Positions 12,021-24,437 of a DNA stretch of 64,000 bases are shown here, in pieces; positions within the stretch are counted from its first letter, which is position 1; each line of letters opens with the position of its first letter. The stretch comes from Siphonodentalium dalli (taxonomy: Eukaryota > Mollusca > Scaphopoda > Gadilida > Siphonodentaliidae). The stretch is from the NCBI GenBank assembly GCA_032622095.1, contig CP136062.1, positions 197,973,887 through 198,037,886 of the forward strand, read 5' to 3'. The notes under the pieces are model-generated. The model had not been told where the DNA came from, did no database searches, and worked only from the letters and a program-made list of their open reading frames with translations. The translations under genes were made by a program, and so were the position numbers.

Positions 12021-12440
12021 TTATATTAACTCGCCACGTTATAGTACGGGGGGGGGAGTCATATTGTACTCCCAAATGTCATATTGGACTCCCGAGTGTA
12101 CAATGCCACGTTATATTGGGACTCTGTGACGTAACGAATTACCTATTGCGAAATAAACTGGTGAAATTGTGATGCGCGTGCAACAGATTTAGCAAACGTT
12201 TCACTTCCGCGTTGAGTATTTTTTATTGCCGTGTTTACTGTTCCAAATCAAATCATGCATACTGTGTGTTTCGTCATCACGGTTTCTACAACTAAAATAC
12301 GAGCGCACAATATCCATGTAACTTGTTAGTTTTTTTATCATTCTACATTTATATTTATCTGATTTAAAAAATAAAACGATGAAAATACTAGGCACACACA
12401 CATAGTAACACTGGTATATAAGCCTTTTATCAAAGTCGGA
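12021..12440. other. Intergenic DNA with a G-run
   Basis: A run of G at 12049-12057 is followed by repeated TCATATTG.ACTCCC words at 12058-12095. Nothing else is recognised. Confidence 0.45.
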
Positions 12441-12444
12441 ATGT

Positions 12445-13275
12445 CATTTTGAAAAGATAAGAGATGACCCATGACTATCTTTAAACGATTTAGACTTTGG
12501 AAAGTTGACGCATAATTTGGTCACCTATTATAAAAAATAACCAAAAACAACCATGTCATCGATAACCTTTCACCTATTAAATGGCGATCGCGATTTAAAA
12601 AACAAATCGTATTAGTAGCGAAAACAGGAATGCATGTGTACATAGCACGTGTCCTAATTATGCCAGCTAATGGGATTTTATATTCGAGAACAGTTGAAGC
12701 TGCTTTCACAGATCTGTGGCGGACGCACAAGGCCAACGCTATCGGGTTTGTGGCTGACCACTGGCACTGCGCATAAACCGATAGCCGCAGACACTGCACG
12801 CATGCGTCAGCCGCAGGTCTGTGAAATCAGCTTTAACTTCAGACAGACAAAATTGCGACTACGACCTCCAAGTCATCTGGTCATGTGAACGGGTTCCAAA
12901 CAATTATGTTTCGAGTGAAAAGGTCAGAGGTAGCAAATTACTCTAAATGACGCGGAACGTGAAATGTTGACGCATCATTTTGTCGCATATTGCAATTATA
13001 GAAGATATGAACACTTCAATTAAAACAAGTTGTAAATTTTCAATGATCTTCCCACAACAATCATGTGATCGATTTTGCCAAAAAAATGTATTGGTAATCG
13101 CATTAGCTCAAATATGACTGTACGATTACACACCACATGTCCCAATTAGGCCAGATAAAGGGATTTTATAATCGACAACGGTTAAACCACAAGACAGACC
13201 ACCACACTGTTGGTCCAACCAAATTGCGACCACGCCCTTTAGGCCATGTGTACGTGTGAACGGGTCAAAAACCAT
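12445..13275. repeat. Diverged tandem duplication, about 440 bp per copy, with an internal inverted repeat
   Basis: Copy 1 (about 12445-12890) and copy 2 (about 12930-13275) share GTTGACGCAT.ATTTTGTC, CAACCATGT.ATCGAT, ACGTGTCC.AATTA, GGGATTTTATA.TCGA and AAATTGCGAC.ACG. Only copy 1 carries an imperfect inverted repeat at 12693-12837 (GTTGAAGCTGCTTTCACAGA paired with TCTGTGAAATCAGCTTTAAC). That inverted repeat makes the two short open frames here look better than they are. Confidence 0.65.
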
Positions 13276-13550
13276 ATTCTTGCATATGGCGAAGTCCACC
13301 CGTTATGTGTGTACACCTCCTTTGGTAAGAAATACTGCTGACCTTGTGATTTTGATTGCGAATTATAAATGTTATACCTAAACAGAACACAAGCAAAGCA
13401 TATTATGCAATCTGATTGTTAACATTTATGAGGCCTGATAACCCTGACTAGATCACAGGACGTATAACTGTTATATTTATATATTTACATACACCTGATA
13501 TCTCTTCCGATTTCCCCATAGCGTTACGGTAGACACGCCCCCTTATTCAA

Positions 13551-13617
13551 TGCGTTCATAAATCTATGAACGTAACGTGACGTCACGTTCAATGTCGTTC
13601 ATATGTTTATGAACACA
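13551..13617. repeat. Clustered short palindromes
   Basis: Three palindromes lie side by side: GTTCATAAATCTATGAAC, AACGTGACGTCACGTT and CAATGT...ACATTG, the last enclosing GTTCATATGTTTATGAAC. The middle one contains the CRE-like octamer TGACGTCA. No gene is near enough to assign a regulatory role. Confidence 0.6.
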
Positions 13618-13834
13618 TTGTTCCCGGAAATCACCGGGGATTGTCGGACATTACCGACTGCTTGAGTATCTAGTCAGCCAATACGCCAATGATTTGATAG
13701 CAAAGAATATGTAATCGAGGTTCACGATTGGATGGCTTGTGGCATCTGATCGCGAGCACGGGTGGCACAAGATGTTCGGTTGACTATCAGAATGTTGGTT
13801 ATCATGTAATCCCATAATATGTCAAATATAGCGA

Positions 13835-14040
13835 ATTATCGAAATATGAAATACAACGAAAAAGCGAAATATGAAAATACAGCGAAATAGCACGAAAAAT
13901 CGAAATAGGATAATACAGCGAAATAGGGCGAAATATAGAGCAAAATATAGAAATAGGAAATTATTTTTATAAACGAAATAACGGACATATTTGAAAAGAG
14001 TGTTTTTGACGAAATAACGGACATATTTGGAGAAGTGTTT
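13835..14040. repeat. GCGAAATA-type minisatellite and a duplicated 35-bp block
   Basis: Short units of the form GCGAAATA(T/G)..AATACA repeat at 13830-13945. They are followed by two copies of GAAATAACGGACATATTTG at about 13975 and 14010. The minus-strand frames rich in Phe, Tyr and Ser are translations of this repeat. Confidence 0.7.
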
Positions 14041-14052
14041 TAAAGAGCGTAA

Positions 14053-14226
14053 GTATATAAATATAAATAATAAACGGCGGACTCAACGTGGTCATGGGTT
14101 TTGACTGCGATAAAAAATCAGCAAACTCCGCATGAACCCCTTTGGGGTTTATGCAGTTTGCTGAATTTTTCTCGCGGTCAAAATCCCATGACCACATTGA
14201 AACCGCCGTTCATTTCTTATATAAAA
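14053..14226. repeat. Long hairpin, about 75-bp arms
   Basis: The left arm contains GGCGGACTCAACGTGGTCATG and runs through GTTTTGAC and AGCAAACT. The right arm is its complement, ending CCGCCGTT at about 14210, with weaker pairing of ATATAA words outside. The tip is ACCCCTTTGGGGT. The frames at 13967-14197 (minus) and 14101-14307 (plus) overlap only because of this symmetry. Confidence 0.85.
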
Positions 14227-17200
14227 CAAAGTGCACCATTCCAAATTTCATGCATAGAAACAAGTTTTATTCCACACCGAGAGGCCAGGCCAGATGGCAC
14301 TGAGTAAAATTTTATTCCATAAAATTATATGGATAGCATACACACACTGTTTACATTTAAAACAATTACATGTTTCTGCAATACGCTCAAATTCTTTCAT
14401 CCTATCTGCGTTTCTACGTAACTCTGGGTGAGAATTTCACACTATATGTGCCATGAAGCTGAATGAGCTAAGATCGCATGTAGTAGCATCATGATTTATA
14501 ATGGAATATGCAATGGTGTGAATGTAATCAATTTCAATTGGGGGAGGGTCCGGGAGGGTGCGCGAGATCTTCTTTTTTTTTTATTTACAGCTGGGAGTTA
14601 CCGTTCAAATCTCGAGATTAACGGGGTCTTTATTGGTGTTATATGGTGCTGACAAGTTCATTTAATGACAAAATTACGATTAGCCAATTAAGCTGGATAA
14701 ACAACACATGTGGCGGCACACGTCGGTTTCATTTGCGGCCCAACCAAATATACCACATGTAATGTCATTAGGTTGTCACTTGAGGGACCTAGCAGCAATA
14801 ATACGCATCGTAGCATTGATCTTGGTTATGAGCACTTTTGAGGAGCTTTCTTAATCTTCAAGTATTTTTCGCAAATTGCCCAGACCATCTGGTGTGTTAA
14901 ACTCTTCCCTAAACCGAAATGAGGCCAGTCCGTCCCATTTAAATCGCGCGCGGTGGCTTCGCACGCAACGGAAACGTATCATGCTGTGAACCATGTATGA
15001 ATTTACCAGTATTACTAAACTGACTTGGAATTCCAAGATAATTTCATTCATTAACAGCTTCTGACACTTGGGAGTAATGGAAGCCAAATCTGACTGGTTA
15101 CACAAATCAGTACAAGCATATATATAATCTTACTACCGGCTCTGGTGTACTTCCGTACACAAAACTACACAATAATTGTTTAAATACAAGCACCATCGGT
15201 CTCTATTGGCACAATTCAAGTACAATTGCATTTTAGATTGGAATTTACGAAACTATACATATAAAGCTGGACATCAATATTGGAACACACACAGGATAAA
15301 TTTCTATCAGGCTAATTGATAACCTTATATCGAGTTACAACAAACGAGGCCGCATCGACAAGTTCGTGGCATCTGGGCACTGGCTGATTTATTACCTCTT
15401 GCGTGATGAGGTGAAATCAAAGAGATACCGATACCGGATATGGCATTAATTTGTCCATACATTAGGAAGAAAATTCCAGGGATATACATGTACGATGGGT
15501 TCTTCTCAGAAGATAGCAGTCATTCTACTTACATATTTGGGACTGGCCACGACTGCTACAGTTACCATTCTGTAGTCGATCCCAGTCTATCTGCTATATT
15601 TTCAAGGCAATTACTTTACTTAATGCGTGTTAAAAGTCGATAATCGTTCTTGGCTGCGTGGTATTCTCGTGGTGATTCCTTTGTGCGATTGGCAGCATCA
15701 TTTTATTTAACGGAAATTTTATCGAAATTCAACCCGTCGATTGTAAAAATTGGCCCAGAGAAAGTAAAGATACCAATATACCGCGATTACTCATAAAAAT
15801 AACTTATATATGAGAGTCGGAAATGGTGCCGATACACATGCATTATTTCAAGAATGGTGCTAACTTAATACTAAATAACTCGAATATTTTGACAGGAACA
15901 TATGACTATATATATTTATTGAATCTTATAGATTTACATCTTCCTTTTGTTAGATCGAAAATATCTTGACAGGACCTTTGATAAATCTTCAATTTAGTTT
16001 CAATTTAGAATTTGTCTTGTATCAATGTCCGTTTATTTTTAAACAAACCTTCGAACATTGTGTCGGATCAGAACCTTTCAATAGATTTTACTCCAATATA
16101 TTTACACGAACATTTGAATATTTAATATGTGTTAAAAGAATAATATATTCTGACCTGATGAAATTCGTTACATGGAAACTATTTCGATGGATGGATGGCT
16201 TCGTTTTGCTAATTATTTCATACATGTATAATCAATATCCGTAACCAGCGCAGAGGGCTTCAGCACAAAATGTCCCTATTTTAAATTTGATTTTACTGCA
16301 ATATTTTGTTTACAGAAATATGTGATTATGTTTTATATATATTAAACAAATAAAATATTAAAACTGATAGTCGGCGTTACAAGCATGGCAATTATGTCCA
16401 CGGAAACTTATATATTGTCAGTTTTGTTAATCTACATGATGTGGGTGGGGTTAGGGTATTTACTGGTATAACCTGCGTGTGTGTATATTCGACCTCATGT
16501 CAAGTGCCCTCCCATAAGTTTTACGATAATATTTATTTTTATATACTTTATTGAAATTAATTAACGTATGGGTCAATTCAAGTTTCAACTTTTAAAACAC
16601 GATGGTCAGTGATAAGTTGGTCAGCTGATTATGAAACATTTTGAAAACACATTGCTTCTTCATAGCATTATGATATAACCCCATGCAGACACCATCGAAG
16701 ACAAAGAGGTCAGCTAAAGCATGTACAATTAGACAAATATTGTAGATACCGTTCGTATTGGGGCTTAGTGTGGTATTTTGCAAAATTTAGTTTTTTAAAT
16801 TTAAATTTTTGAAAATGATTTTTCACCAATGCAACTGAAATAGTCCTGGTAAATTCAAAAAAGAAACTAAAATTAAAATTTATTGTTTTGAAAGTTATGT
16901 CCATCAATACAACTATATAACGGTAATTTTAAAAAGGGAAGTGGGCAGACGACCAATCCTGGCCATACTGCCCATGTACAATGCAAGTTCTCCACTTGTT
17001 ATCACTGCATGTTGTAATGTAAATGTTTTGTACGAATAAAGTATCTAATCTGATCTAATAAAAAATTATTGGGCAATCTTTGAGGGGCAGATGTCCGAGA
17101 TGCAATCGTCCTTATCCCGCGATTAGAAACTGTACTGTGTAACCGATGTCCCATATCCGTAAACTCCGTGTGAAATTGTCTCTCCGGTGTCTAATGCATC

Positions 17201-18453
17201 ACGCGTGTATGTGCGTATGACGTGGAGTCTATGTTGTGTACAAATCATGTAATGCCTCTAGACCTGTTCAGTTATCACTGTAACTGCATGTTCCGCAGAC
17301 ACCCGGAAATTAATAACGGATGGACAAAAATGAGACAATGGGCTAATCAAGCCACTGTTTAGAGATTATCAAAAGGGTGCCATTTTAAAAAGCGGCGATG
17401 GGTGAAGTCAGTGCACAGGAAACCGCCGATTGTTTTTATATGAGATATGGACATTTGCATTAAATTAATTCGATGTCAGGTTCGTTGGTACCAAGAATGG
17501 GAATGTCCCCCGCCTGTGCATTGGGTATGTGGCATTAAAACCACCCGCGCGTACAATGAAATATATAATTATTCATGAAATGCTGATTTTTCTCCGATTA
17601 TTATGACAGAAACATGCGAATATTTTGTCAAGTTGAAAAGCGTTTCTGTGGATATCAGAGTCCGTTTTCAGATCGAAAATATTTCCACACGAACATTGTT
17701 TAGTTAACCTGGGCGTTGGTGTGGGACATGCGGAATACCAACAATTATTGTTTATGTTTTAGTTCATTATTTTATTTATCTCCTTTTATTTACAAGACTG
17801 TTTTTGTTTTACTGTACCACTCGCAAATATTATCAGGAAGTTCTTTATAAACACTCGGATGAAACTGTCTGTTTGCAATATATCAATCCTCGACGACACG
17901 AATATTATCTATCATGTCAATTTACGAATAATTCCATAATATCAAATGACATAATTATTTAAGTGATGTGATCGAATTGATTGTACGCACCAAATGAATC
18001 AGACTCATTTTACTTGCATTATTTATCTATTGAATGTTATGAGACACATTTACACCAGCTGGTCAGTGCGCGCGTAATCGGCGTTTATAAAAGAAAATTA
18101 CTAGATATTTGTACATTACGGAATTGTTTAAATGAATATGTGTGAAATCTATATTACTGAAATATATCGCCAAACATGGGTGCATTGGAACTGTTATGTA
18201 GGGTGGGATGTCATATTGACAACCTCACATTATGTTATATTGTGTGTGCTATAAAATATGCATATGTGCATATATATGAAATTACTTTGATACTGACAAT
18301 TCTTGAAAATTTTATTAATTGTTGAAAATGAGCATTTTAAATTAAATTTGGAAAAACTAAATTTTATTTATAAATTTTGATCCCAGTTTTCAAAACAAAT
18401 TAATTTAAATTTGAAACTTTAGTTACGTTTTTGGACATTAAATTCGATATTTT
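14227..18453. other. 4.2 kb of intergenic or intronic DNA, nothing recognised
   Basis: I checked the frames at 14851-15105 (minus), 15440-15643, 15966-16244 and 16592-16907 (minus). None carries a known motif, a convincing splice pair or a repeat shared elsewhere in the window. Confidence 0.5.
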
Positions 18454-18815
18454 AAAGTGATCTGAAACACTCCGGTAGGGTGATGAAATAGAAATGGAGA
18501 ATATCTTGCTGAAAGTAGTTATTTTTACAAATATTATATCCAAATTGACAGAACACACCGTAATTCTTATATATATGCATTAAATACAGTGACCCCCCCG
18601 ATGGCGAAATCATTTGTGTTAATTTACCGCCGATAGTTGCGTCCCGAATCGGGAAGTAAATATTTACAATTGAGCGTAGTTCAGACGATGTTTTCTATGA
18701 AGTGGTACGGTCGATTTGTTTGAGATTTTCGGCAATGTTAGTAGAATTCTACATCCCCTCATGGCATAGCGCATGCATACTAACTAATCAGTTTGACGCG
18801 TCCGAACAAGTGCAT
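18454..18815 (+). repeat. Dispersed repeat D1, copy 1
   Basis: It begins AAAGTGATCTGAAACACTCC and includes GTAGGGTGA, GCCGATAGTTGCGTCCCG, TTGAGCGTAGTTC.GACGATG, GTGGTACGGTC and GAACAAGT. The same order of blocks is present at 23653-24005. No terminal repeats or coding sequence were seen, so its class is unknown. Confidence 0.8.
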
Positions 18816-19023
18816 AATATGTCTTTAACTTATGAATTTTTGTAATGTTATATCCAAATTTTCAGCCATTTGTTAGAACACGATATCGCCGCACAAACTA
18901 CCGAAACCATTTGCGTACATGTAATTTGAACAAACACAAGAAAATAGTAATGCCAACTAAAATAAAATGCGACAACAAAACATGACATGGATATAAAGGC
19001 CATAGACACAGATAAACAAATAT

Positions 19024-19042
19024 GATATATATATATATATAA
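19024..19042. repeat. TA microsatellite
   Basis: A pure TA dinucleotide run. Confidence 0.9.
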
Positions 19043-19122
19043 TTCAATATATGAAATTATTTTTTATTATAAAAGATTTTATCTGACAATTCTGTATTCA
19101 TTGACGCTAAGACCACGTGCGA

Positions 19123-19157
19123 TTTTTCCGTGTTTTTTCCGTGTTTTTTCCGTGTTA
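19123..19157. repeat. 11-bp minisatellite, three units
   Basis: Three perfect copies of TTTTTTCCGTG (the first shortened by one T). Confidence 0.9.
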
Positions 19158-19543
19158 AAATGTTGGCCACGCGTGGTTTTGAAAACACCACGGGCCTTGT
19201 ATACTGTAGTTGACACATCTTGACTTATAGAATATATCGTGGCGCATCCATTCTAACAATACCCCTCTCCCAATCATGTTGACGTGCTATAGTGAACAGT
19301 CATTGAAGTTTTAACTAATCTAGCCGAAATGTAGGCTAAGCGTTTTTTGGAATGCGTAACCGTCTATGACGTGTCATCGGTCGACCCCATTCATGACTGA
19401 TTTGATGGATACGCTCACAGTATGTAGCCCACCACGCATGTGTACCGTCATGTATCAATCACCATAACGAATGCAAATTTAGCCCTCCCCGTACTTGTAA
19501 TTTAACAGAACCCAGCTGTTCGAAGCCAAAGTTAAACTATCTC

Positions 19544-20522
19544 TTAATTGCTAATTATTAGTGCCTCTTTAAAATCATTATAGGTAAACAAAACCAATCC
19601 CGTGACATTCCCTGCGTCATGTCACTTTTGTGCACCAATTTCTCCACATATCTCCATGAAATAATAATAAACGCTCTTTAATGATTGTATACCAATGAAA
19701 TCATCTGAGGTCAAAGACGCCTATCACGTGAAATCACCTGGTCGGGTGATTCATCTGTACCAATTTTTCTTCATATAATTTGAGCCTATAGCGAATGCCT
19801 TTATTGCTCGCATTTGCCCATTAAAGTCGTCTGAGATCAACGGCATCCGGATGGAGTTAAATTTTTTCTTTTAATTGCTAATTATTAGTGCATCTTTAAA
19901 TCATGTGAGGTCAACACACCCAATCCCTTGACATGCCCTGCGTCATTCCAGTTGTGTCACCAATTTTCCCCACTCATCTTCAGGAATTAAAATAAACGCC
20001 CTTTATTGATTATATGACCATGTAAGTCATCTGATGTCAAAGACGCCTATCGCGTGACAACCACCTGGTCGGGTGATTCATCTGTACCAGTTTCCCTACA
20101 TATACTTTGAGCCTATAACTAACGCTCTTTATTGCTCACATTTGTCCATTAAAATCGTCTGAGATCAACGGCATCCGGATAAAGTTACATTTATCTTTTA
20201 ATTTCTTATTATTAGTGCATCTTTAAATAATTTGAGGTCAACAACCCCATTCTCTTGACATGCCCTGCGTCATTCGACTTTTGTCACCAATTTTCTCACA
20301 TATCTTCTGGAATGATGATAAACGCTCTTTATTGATTATATACCCATGTAAGTCATCTTGGGTCGAAGATGCCTATCGCGTGACATTCATCAAGTTGGGT
20401 GGTTCATTTGTACCAATTTTCCTACAAATACTTTAAACTTATAAAGAACGCTCTTTATTGCTCAAATTTGACACTTAAAGACGTCTGATGTCAACGGCAT
20501 CTATACCACACCATATGGGTCA
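19544..20522. repeat. 327-bp satellite, three units
   Basis: The unit starts with TTAATTGCTAATTATTAGTG at 19544, 19871 and 20198, a period of exactly 327 bp. Within a unit, the ACGCTCTTTATTG and ATC..CTGA..TCAA blocks occur twice, so the unit seems to be an ancient dimer of roughly 160-bp halves. The sequence AAACGCTCTTTATTGATTATAT resembles an internal block of the family A MITEs. A degraded part-unit follows to about 20650. Confidence 0.88.
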
Positions 20523-20659
20523 TCCCCGTGTTTAAACTTACACCGACCAGATTGCAACCATTTTTGGTCTATAATCAATTAGTTAGTTAAATGCGTTGTT
20601 ATTGCCCCTTTAGGACATCTGATGTCAATGGGACCTATCTAATAATATTTTCCGGGCCA

Positions 20660-21200
20660 AATTACCCATATATCCAACCTCATTAGTAACTGACCAATGT
20701 GGATGTCTACTTAATGCATGGTTTATTCAGATGTAATTCTATATCTCCTGTGTCATAGAAAATATCACCGCAAAATACGTAAATCGAAATATATCTCAGG
20801 ATTTTGAATTTTAAAAGTTGATATTGAGTAAGCGGTTTTAATTAGAAGATATAACCCATAATCAGTCTTCGTCATGCAAACATATTCCCAAATTAACAGT
20901 ATTTATCACAATAAAACCAGGTCCCCCTAATGTCGGTCTGTAACACTGTCAGATATACACTACCGATAATTTAATTGCATATATCTATTAAAATATTCAT
21001 TCCGCGCAAAACTATCGACAGTTGGTGAATAATAGTGTCACAGAGATCACACATGACAGGAAAAATATATAAATTTGCATGTTAAATTCACTTAAAAAAC
21101 ACGCTAAACATTAGGGGGACACACAAAAAGTCGCCCTAATGTATAAGTCGCCCTAATGTGGGTTATTTACACACAAATGTCTCCCTAATGTGGCTTCCGC
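20660..21200. other. AT-rich DNA with CCCTAATGT words
   Basis: No gene is seen. The word TCGCCCTAATGT or TCTCCCTAATGT is repeated at about 21130-21190. Similar TCTCCCTAA words occur in the 2-3 kb cluster and in the 235-bp satellite. Confidence 0.5.
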
Positions 21201-21201
21201 G

Positions 21202-21204
<3 letters not shown>

Positions 21205-21252
<48 letters not shown>
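21205..21252. repeat. TA microsatellite
   Basis: A pure (TA) run of about 46 bp abutting the Helitron-like element. Short non-autonomous Helitron-like elements often carry such a tract. Confidence 0.9.
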
Positions 21253-21946
21253 TTTATAGAATCGAAAACGGCTGCACCGATCGAGACCAAACTTCCCATC
21301 TAATGGTAAAAACTCGCGGGAATGGTCGTCGCGGCATTTTGGAGAAGCTCCGAGCACCCGTTCTTCACTCCCAGTCACACAAAACGGCACTGTGGGTTTA
21401 ATCGCGTTGATAGTTAAAGAGCGTTCGTATCCGCAGTGTCGTTGATAAAGAGCGTATGCGTGTAATGTAATTGTTACGTCTGGGTCCGGGCGTGAGCATG
21501 ACTGTATCCAGACATGAGCGTGTTGTGTGATTCTTACGTACTTAGGGCTTCCTAGGAACGGGGGAGATTTTCATCGGGTCACTTTTCCGCCCGATGTAAT
21601 CTTCACCTTGAAACGGGTATATACCCACAAATGATATATATGCGTGTGTCCTTTATAGACTCGAACCGATTGAGCTCAAACTTGCTACCTAGGGATACTT
21701 TTGTGCGGAAAGTGTCACGGACGGGTTAAATTGTGACCCCGATCTGACCTTGACCTTGAAAATGATCAATTCAAGGTCAAATCTGGTAAAACTGGCGGAT
21801 TTCGACGAAATTTTACACCTAGGTGCAGCATACGTGTCTCCGAAGCTGTTGCAATTGCTTTTTCGAACAGAGCATACGTGTCTCGGAAGCTGTTGCAATT
21901 GCAAAGCCATGAGACGAACCACGCCAGTGGCGGGCTAACCTGCTAG
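21250..21946 (+). mobile_element. Non-autonomous Helitron-like element, family H2
   Basis: It contains the shared Helitron core: TAGA.TCGAA..G.....CCGATCGAG, GACGGGTTAAATTGTGACCCC, GACCTTGACCTTGA and TCAAGGTCAAATC. It ends with the hairpin CGCCAGTGGCG, the linker GGCTAACCTG and CTAG at 21943-21946, followed by T. A GC hairpin just before CTRR and insertion before T are Helitron hallmarks. The left boundary is unresolved because it merges with the TA tract. The same 3' end occurs inverted at 61534. There is no Rep or helicase sequence. Confidence 0.65.
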
Positions 21947-23072
21947 TATCATATATAACGTGACCGTGGGTGTCTACACCTTGGTAGTTTAATATAGACC
22001 GAACGTGTAATTTGAACGGAATTTTAACCCTGAAACAGGGCCCTAGACGCTAGACTCACAAGCCCGTAAGTAGCCATCCCACGCACTCAGAAGTTGTATA
22101 CAAGTGCAGTTTATGTACAGGGCCCAGTTTTGGCAGCACAACGAAAACGTCCGGCGACCATTTGAATCAGCTGACCGTCGGTATTCAATAGCGACCGAAG
22201 TTTGAATTTTATGCTTTTACAATCAAAATCTCTTTATTCTCGCAGTTATTGTACCCAATTAGGGATAAATAAGAACAAGATATGTGCAAGCTTTATAATG
22301 TATTTTATTACATATCTATCAACGTAATTCGCATGATTGCACGAGTTTCCAGGCGTGTGATAATTCTCAGAATCGCACTAGTGCAATCTGTCGACGGAAC
22401 TATTTCATTCAGTGTTAAAACTCAATTAAATTCACATTTTCTGTACCGGAGATGTACGATTGTGAGTCAATTTACTATGATACGGAGATATGTAATAAAA
22501 ATAGAACCGCATGAGTGTCTGGATTTTGACGTAATTATCGCACGAGATTTGTTGGCGGAGCGATACCTCGAGTGCGGGACGCAATATACATGCGGTTCTA
22601 TCTATGTATATTGGTGTTTTCATAATAACTGTTATTATCAATGAAGATAATTTTCTAAAAATCTGTTTGTAAGTATTTTGAATTTGGTACAGGCAATTAT
22701 TGTGATTCAATATTTAGGAACCATCAAATCGTTGATAATTATAACCCCGTGTGCAATACTATTATGGCATGAGCAATATTTAAAATTTTGCTATTTTCAG
22801 GTGCCAACTTTTGAAGAACTTCTGTAAACTAGAACTTTTTTCAAAAAGCGCAGTTTATATAGCCGTAATACATGTATCATATCCGAAGGTCATGAGAGGA
22901 CACTTAGTGGGTGTTCTCATTTAGAAAGAAACCCACCCATCAATAATTTACTGTATCTGAGAATGGTCATGTCGTACTTGCTGAGCAATTAAAACATTGA
23001 GACTGAGAAGAGTTTTAACTGATAGGTCCATAGCCAAATCCATAGCCGACCAGGACCATGTGATATAAAGCG
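21947..23072. other. Intergenic DNA, nothing firmly recognised
   Basis: A 120-codon open frame on the + strand at 22282-22644 and an overlapping minus frame were examined. Neither has a domain or splice context. The words AAGCCCGTAAGTAGCC...CGCACTCA...GTTGTAT at about 22061-22100 recur near 24748-24785, a small dispersed repeat. Confidence 0.45.
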
Positions 23073-23165
23073 CAGGTCCACAGAACAAAAATTTACACCA
23101 CCCCAATAGTACTTAATAGGAATAAGTACTATTGGGGTGGGGTCAATTTTTGTTCTGGGGACCTG
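23073..23165. repeat. Hairpin, about 43-bp arms
   Basis: CAGGTCC.CAGAACAAAAATT on the left pairs with its complement ending GGGGACCTG at 23165. The inner stem CACCCCAATAGTACTTA pairs with TAAGTACTATTGGGGTG. The loop is only about 6 bp. TGATATAAAGC occurs directly on both sides, at 23061 and 23166, and may be a target duplication. Confidence 0.85.
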
Positions 23166-23652
23166 TGATATAAAGCTCTGGGCAGTTGTACTTGTACGAA
23201 ATTAGCCGCTATTCCCAATTGTACAACCAAATTGATACTATGAACTTACGAGTTATACGACTGCCGGGTATATGTGTCTTTTTACAGTTGTATACGACTC
23301 GGGACAGGGGTAGCGGAGTACAAAAGCGGCATACAACTAGTTCTTGCATTTTTAGCCTCATTTATATATAAGACTGCAAAGCTACGAGCGAAGATTCGTT
23401 CATAACTTTTTGCCTAGACTTGTATATATTGTATATTAGTTGTTCACTTCGATGCTGGGTGTTTTTATTCATTCTATATCGCTTAAACATAGTTATTGCC
23501 AATACGTATTACGATACAAGTTGCCACTGGGATTAAAGGACACGTGCGAACCACTTATGCATACATGTAACATCCTCACCCAATCACCTATTTGTGTCTG
23601 AATCTGTATCATTTTAGCACCGGAGCCTTTCGAATTGTTTGCGCCTTTATTA

Positions 23653-24005
23653 TTAAAGTGATATGAAACACTCCAGTAGGGTGACCACATATAAATGGTG
23701 AATAATCTTCCTCAAAGAGGTTATATTTTACAAATATTAATTTGACAACACACACCATCATTCTTATATATTAATGAAATCCAGAAACTCTCGATCATTT
23801 TCGTAAGTTTATCGCCGATAGTTACGTCCCGAATCTAGACGTAAATATTTACATTTGAGCGTAGTTCGGACGATGTTTTCTTTGGAGTGGTACGGTCAAT
23901 TTGCTTCACATTTTCGGCTATGATGTTGGAATGCTACATTCTCCCAGTTGGAATGGTGCCTGAATACTAACTTACCAGTTTCACATACCGGAACAAGTCC
24001 ATAGT
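23653..24005 (+). repeat. Dispersed repeat D1, copy 2
   Basis: It starts TTAAAGTGATATGAAACACTCC and has the same block order as 18454-18815: GTAGGGTGA, GCCGATAGTTACGTCCCG, GAGCGTAGTTCGGACGATG, GAGTGGTACGGTC, GAACAAGTCC. A short inverted piece of the same left end also lies at 32322-32362. Confidence 0.8.
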
Positions 24006-24437
24006 TTGGGAACTCATTATATTATACCGGTTAGTATGGCGTACTCATCGGACGGAGATAAAGTCGCTTGTGGTCACCCTACATCATCGCCAACTTTCGA
24101 AAGCCAAAACATATCAAATTTGGCTCGATACATGCATGTGCGTAATTCGACTTGTGGATCGGAGAAATAAATATACATGCTCGGTGCGAGACATCGATGC
24201 CGAAAACACCTCAATATAATCTAGTGATCCGCGGTTAGCTAAACACTCACGCTCGTGTATAGTCTGCAATTCCCCGACCCCGAGTCCAAGTCTAACTCAG
24301 TACTACATGTATATAACACTAGTAAGCTATACCTGGACGAGTATTGTCGAGTAAGCCTATACAGCGGTACGTACGATTTATACATGGCTTCTTATATACG
24401 CGGGTACTATAACATGCCACGAAACTCCACTGATGTA
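24006..24437. other. Intergenic DNA, nothing recognised
   Basis: A 62-codon frame at 24255-24443 has no supporting feature. Confidence 0.45.

Noticed and set aside
21163..21390. 75-codon minus frame with a long Ile-Tyr repeat
   Set aside because: The Ile-Tyr run is translated from the TA microsatellite.
22282..22644. 120-codon + frame
   Set aside because: No recognisable domain, no splice sites and an overlapping minus frame of 92 codons; treated as chance.
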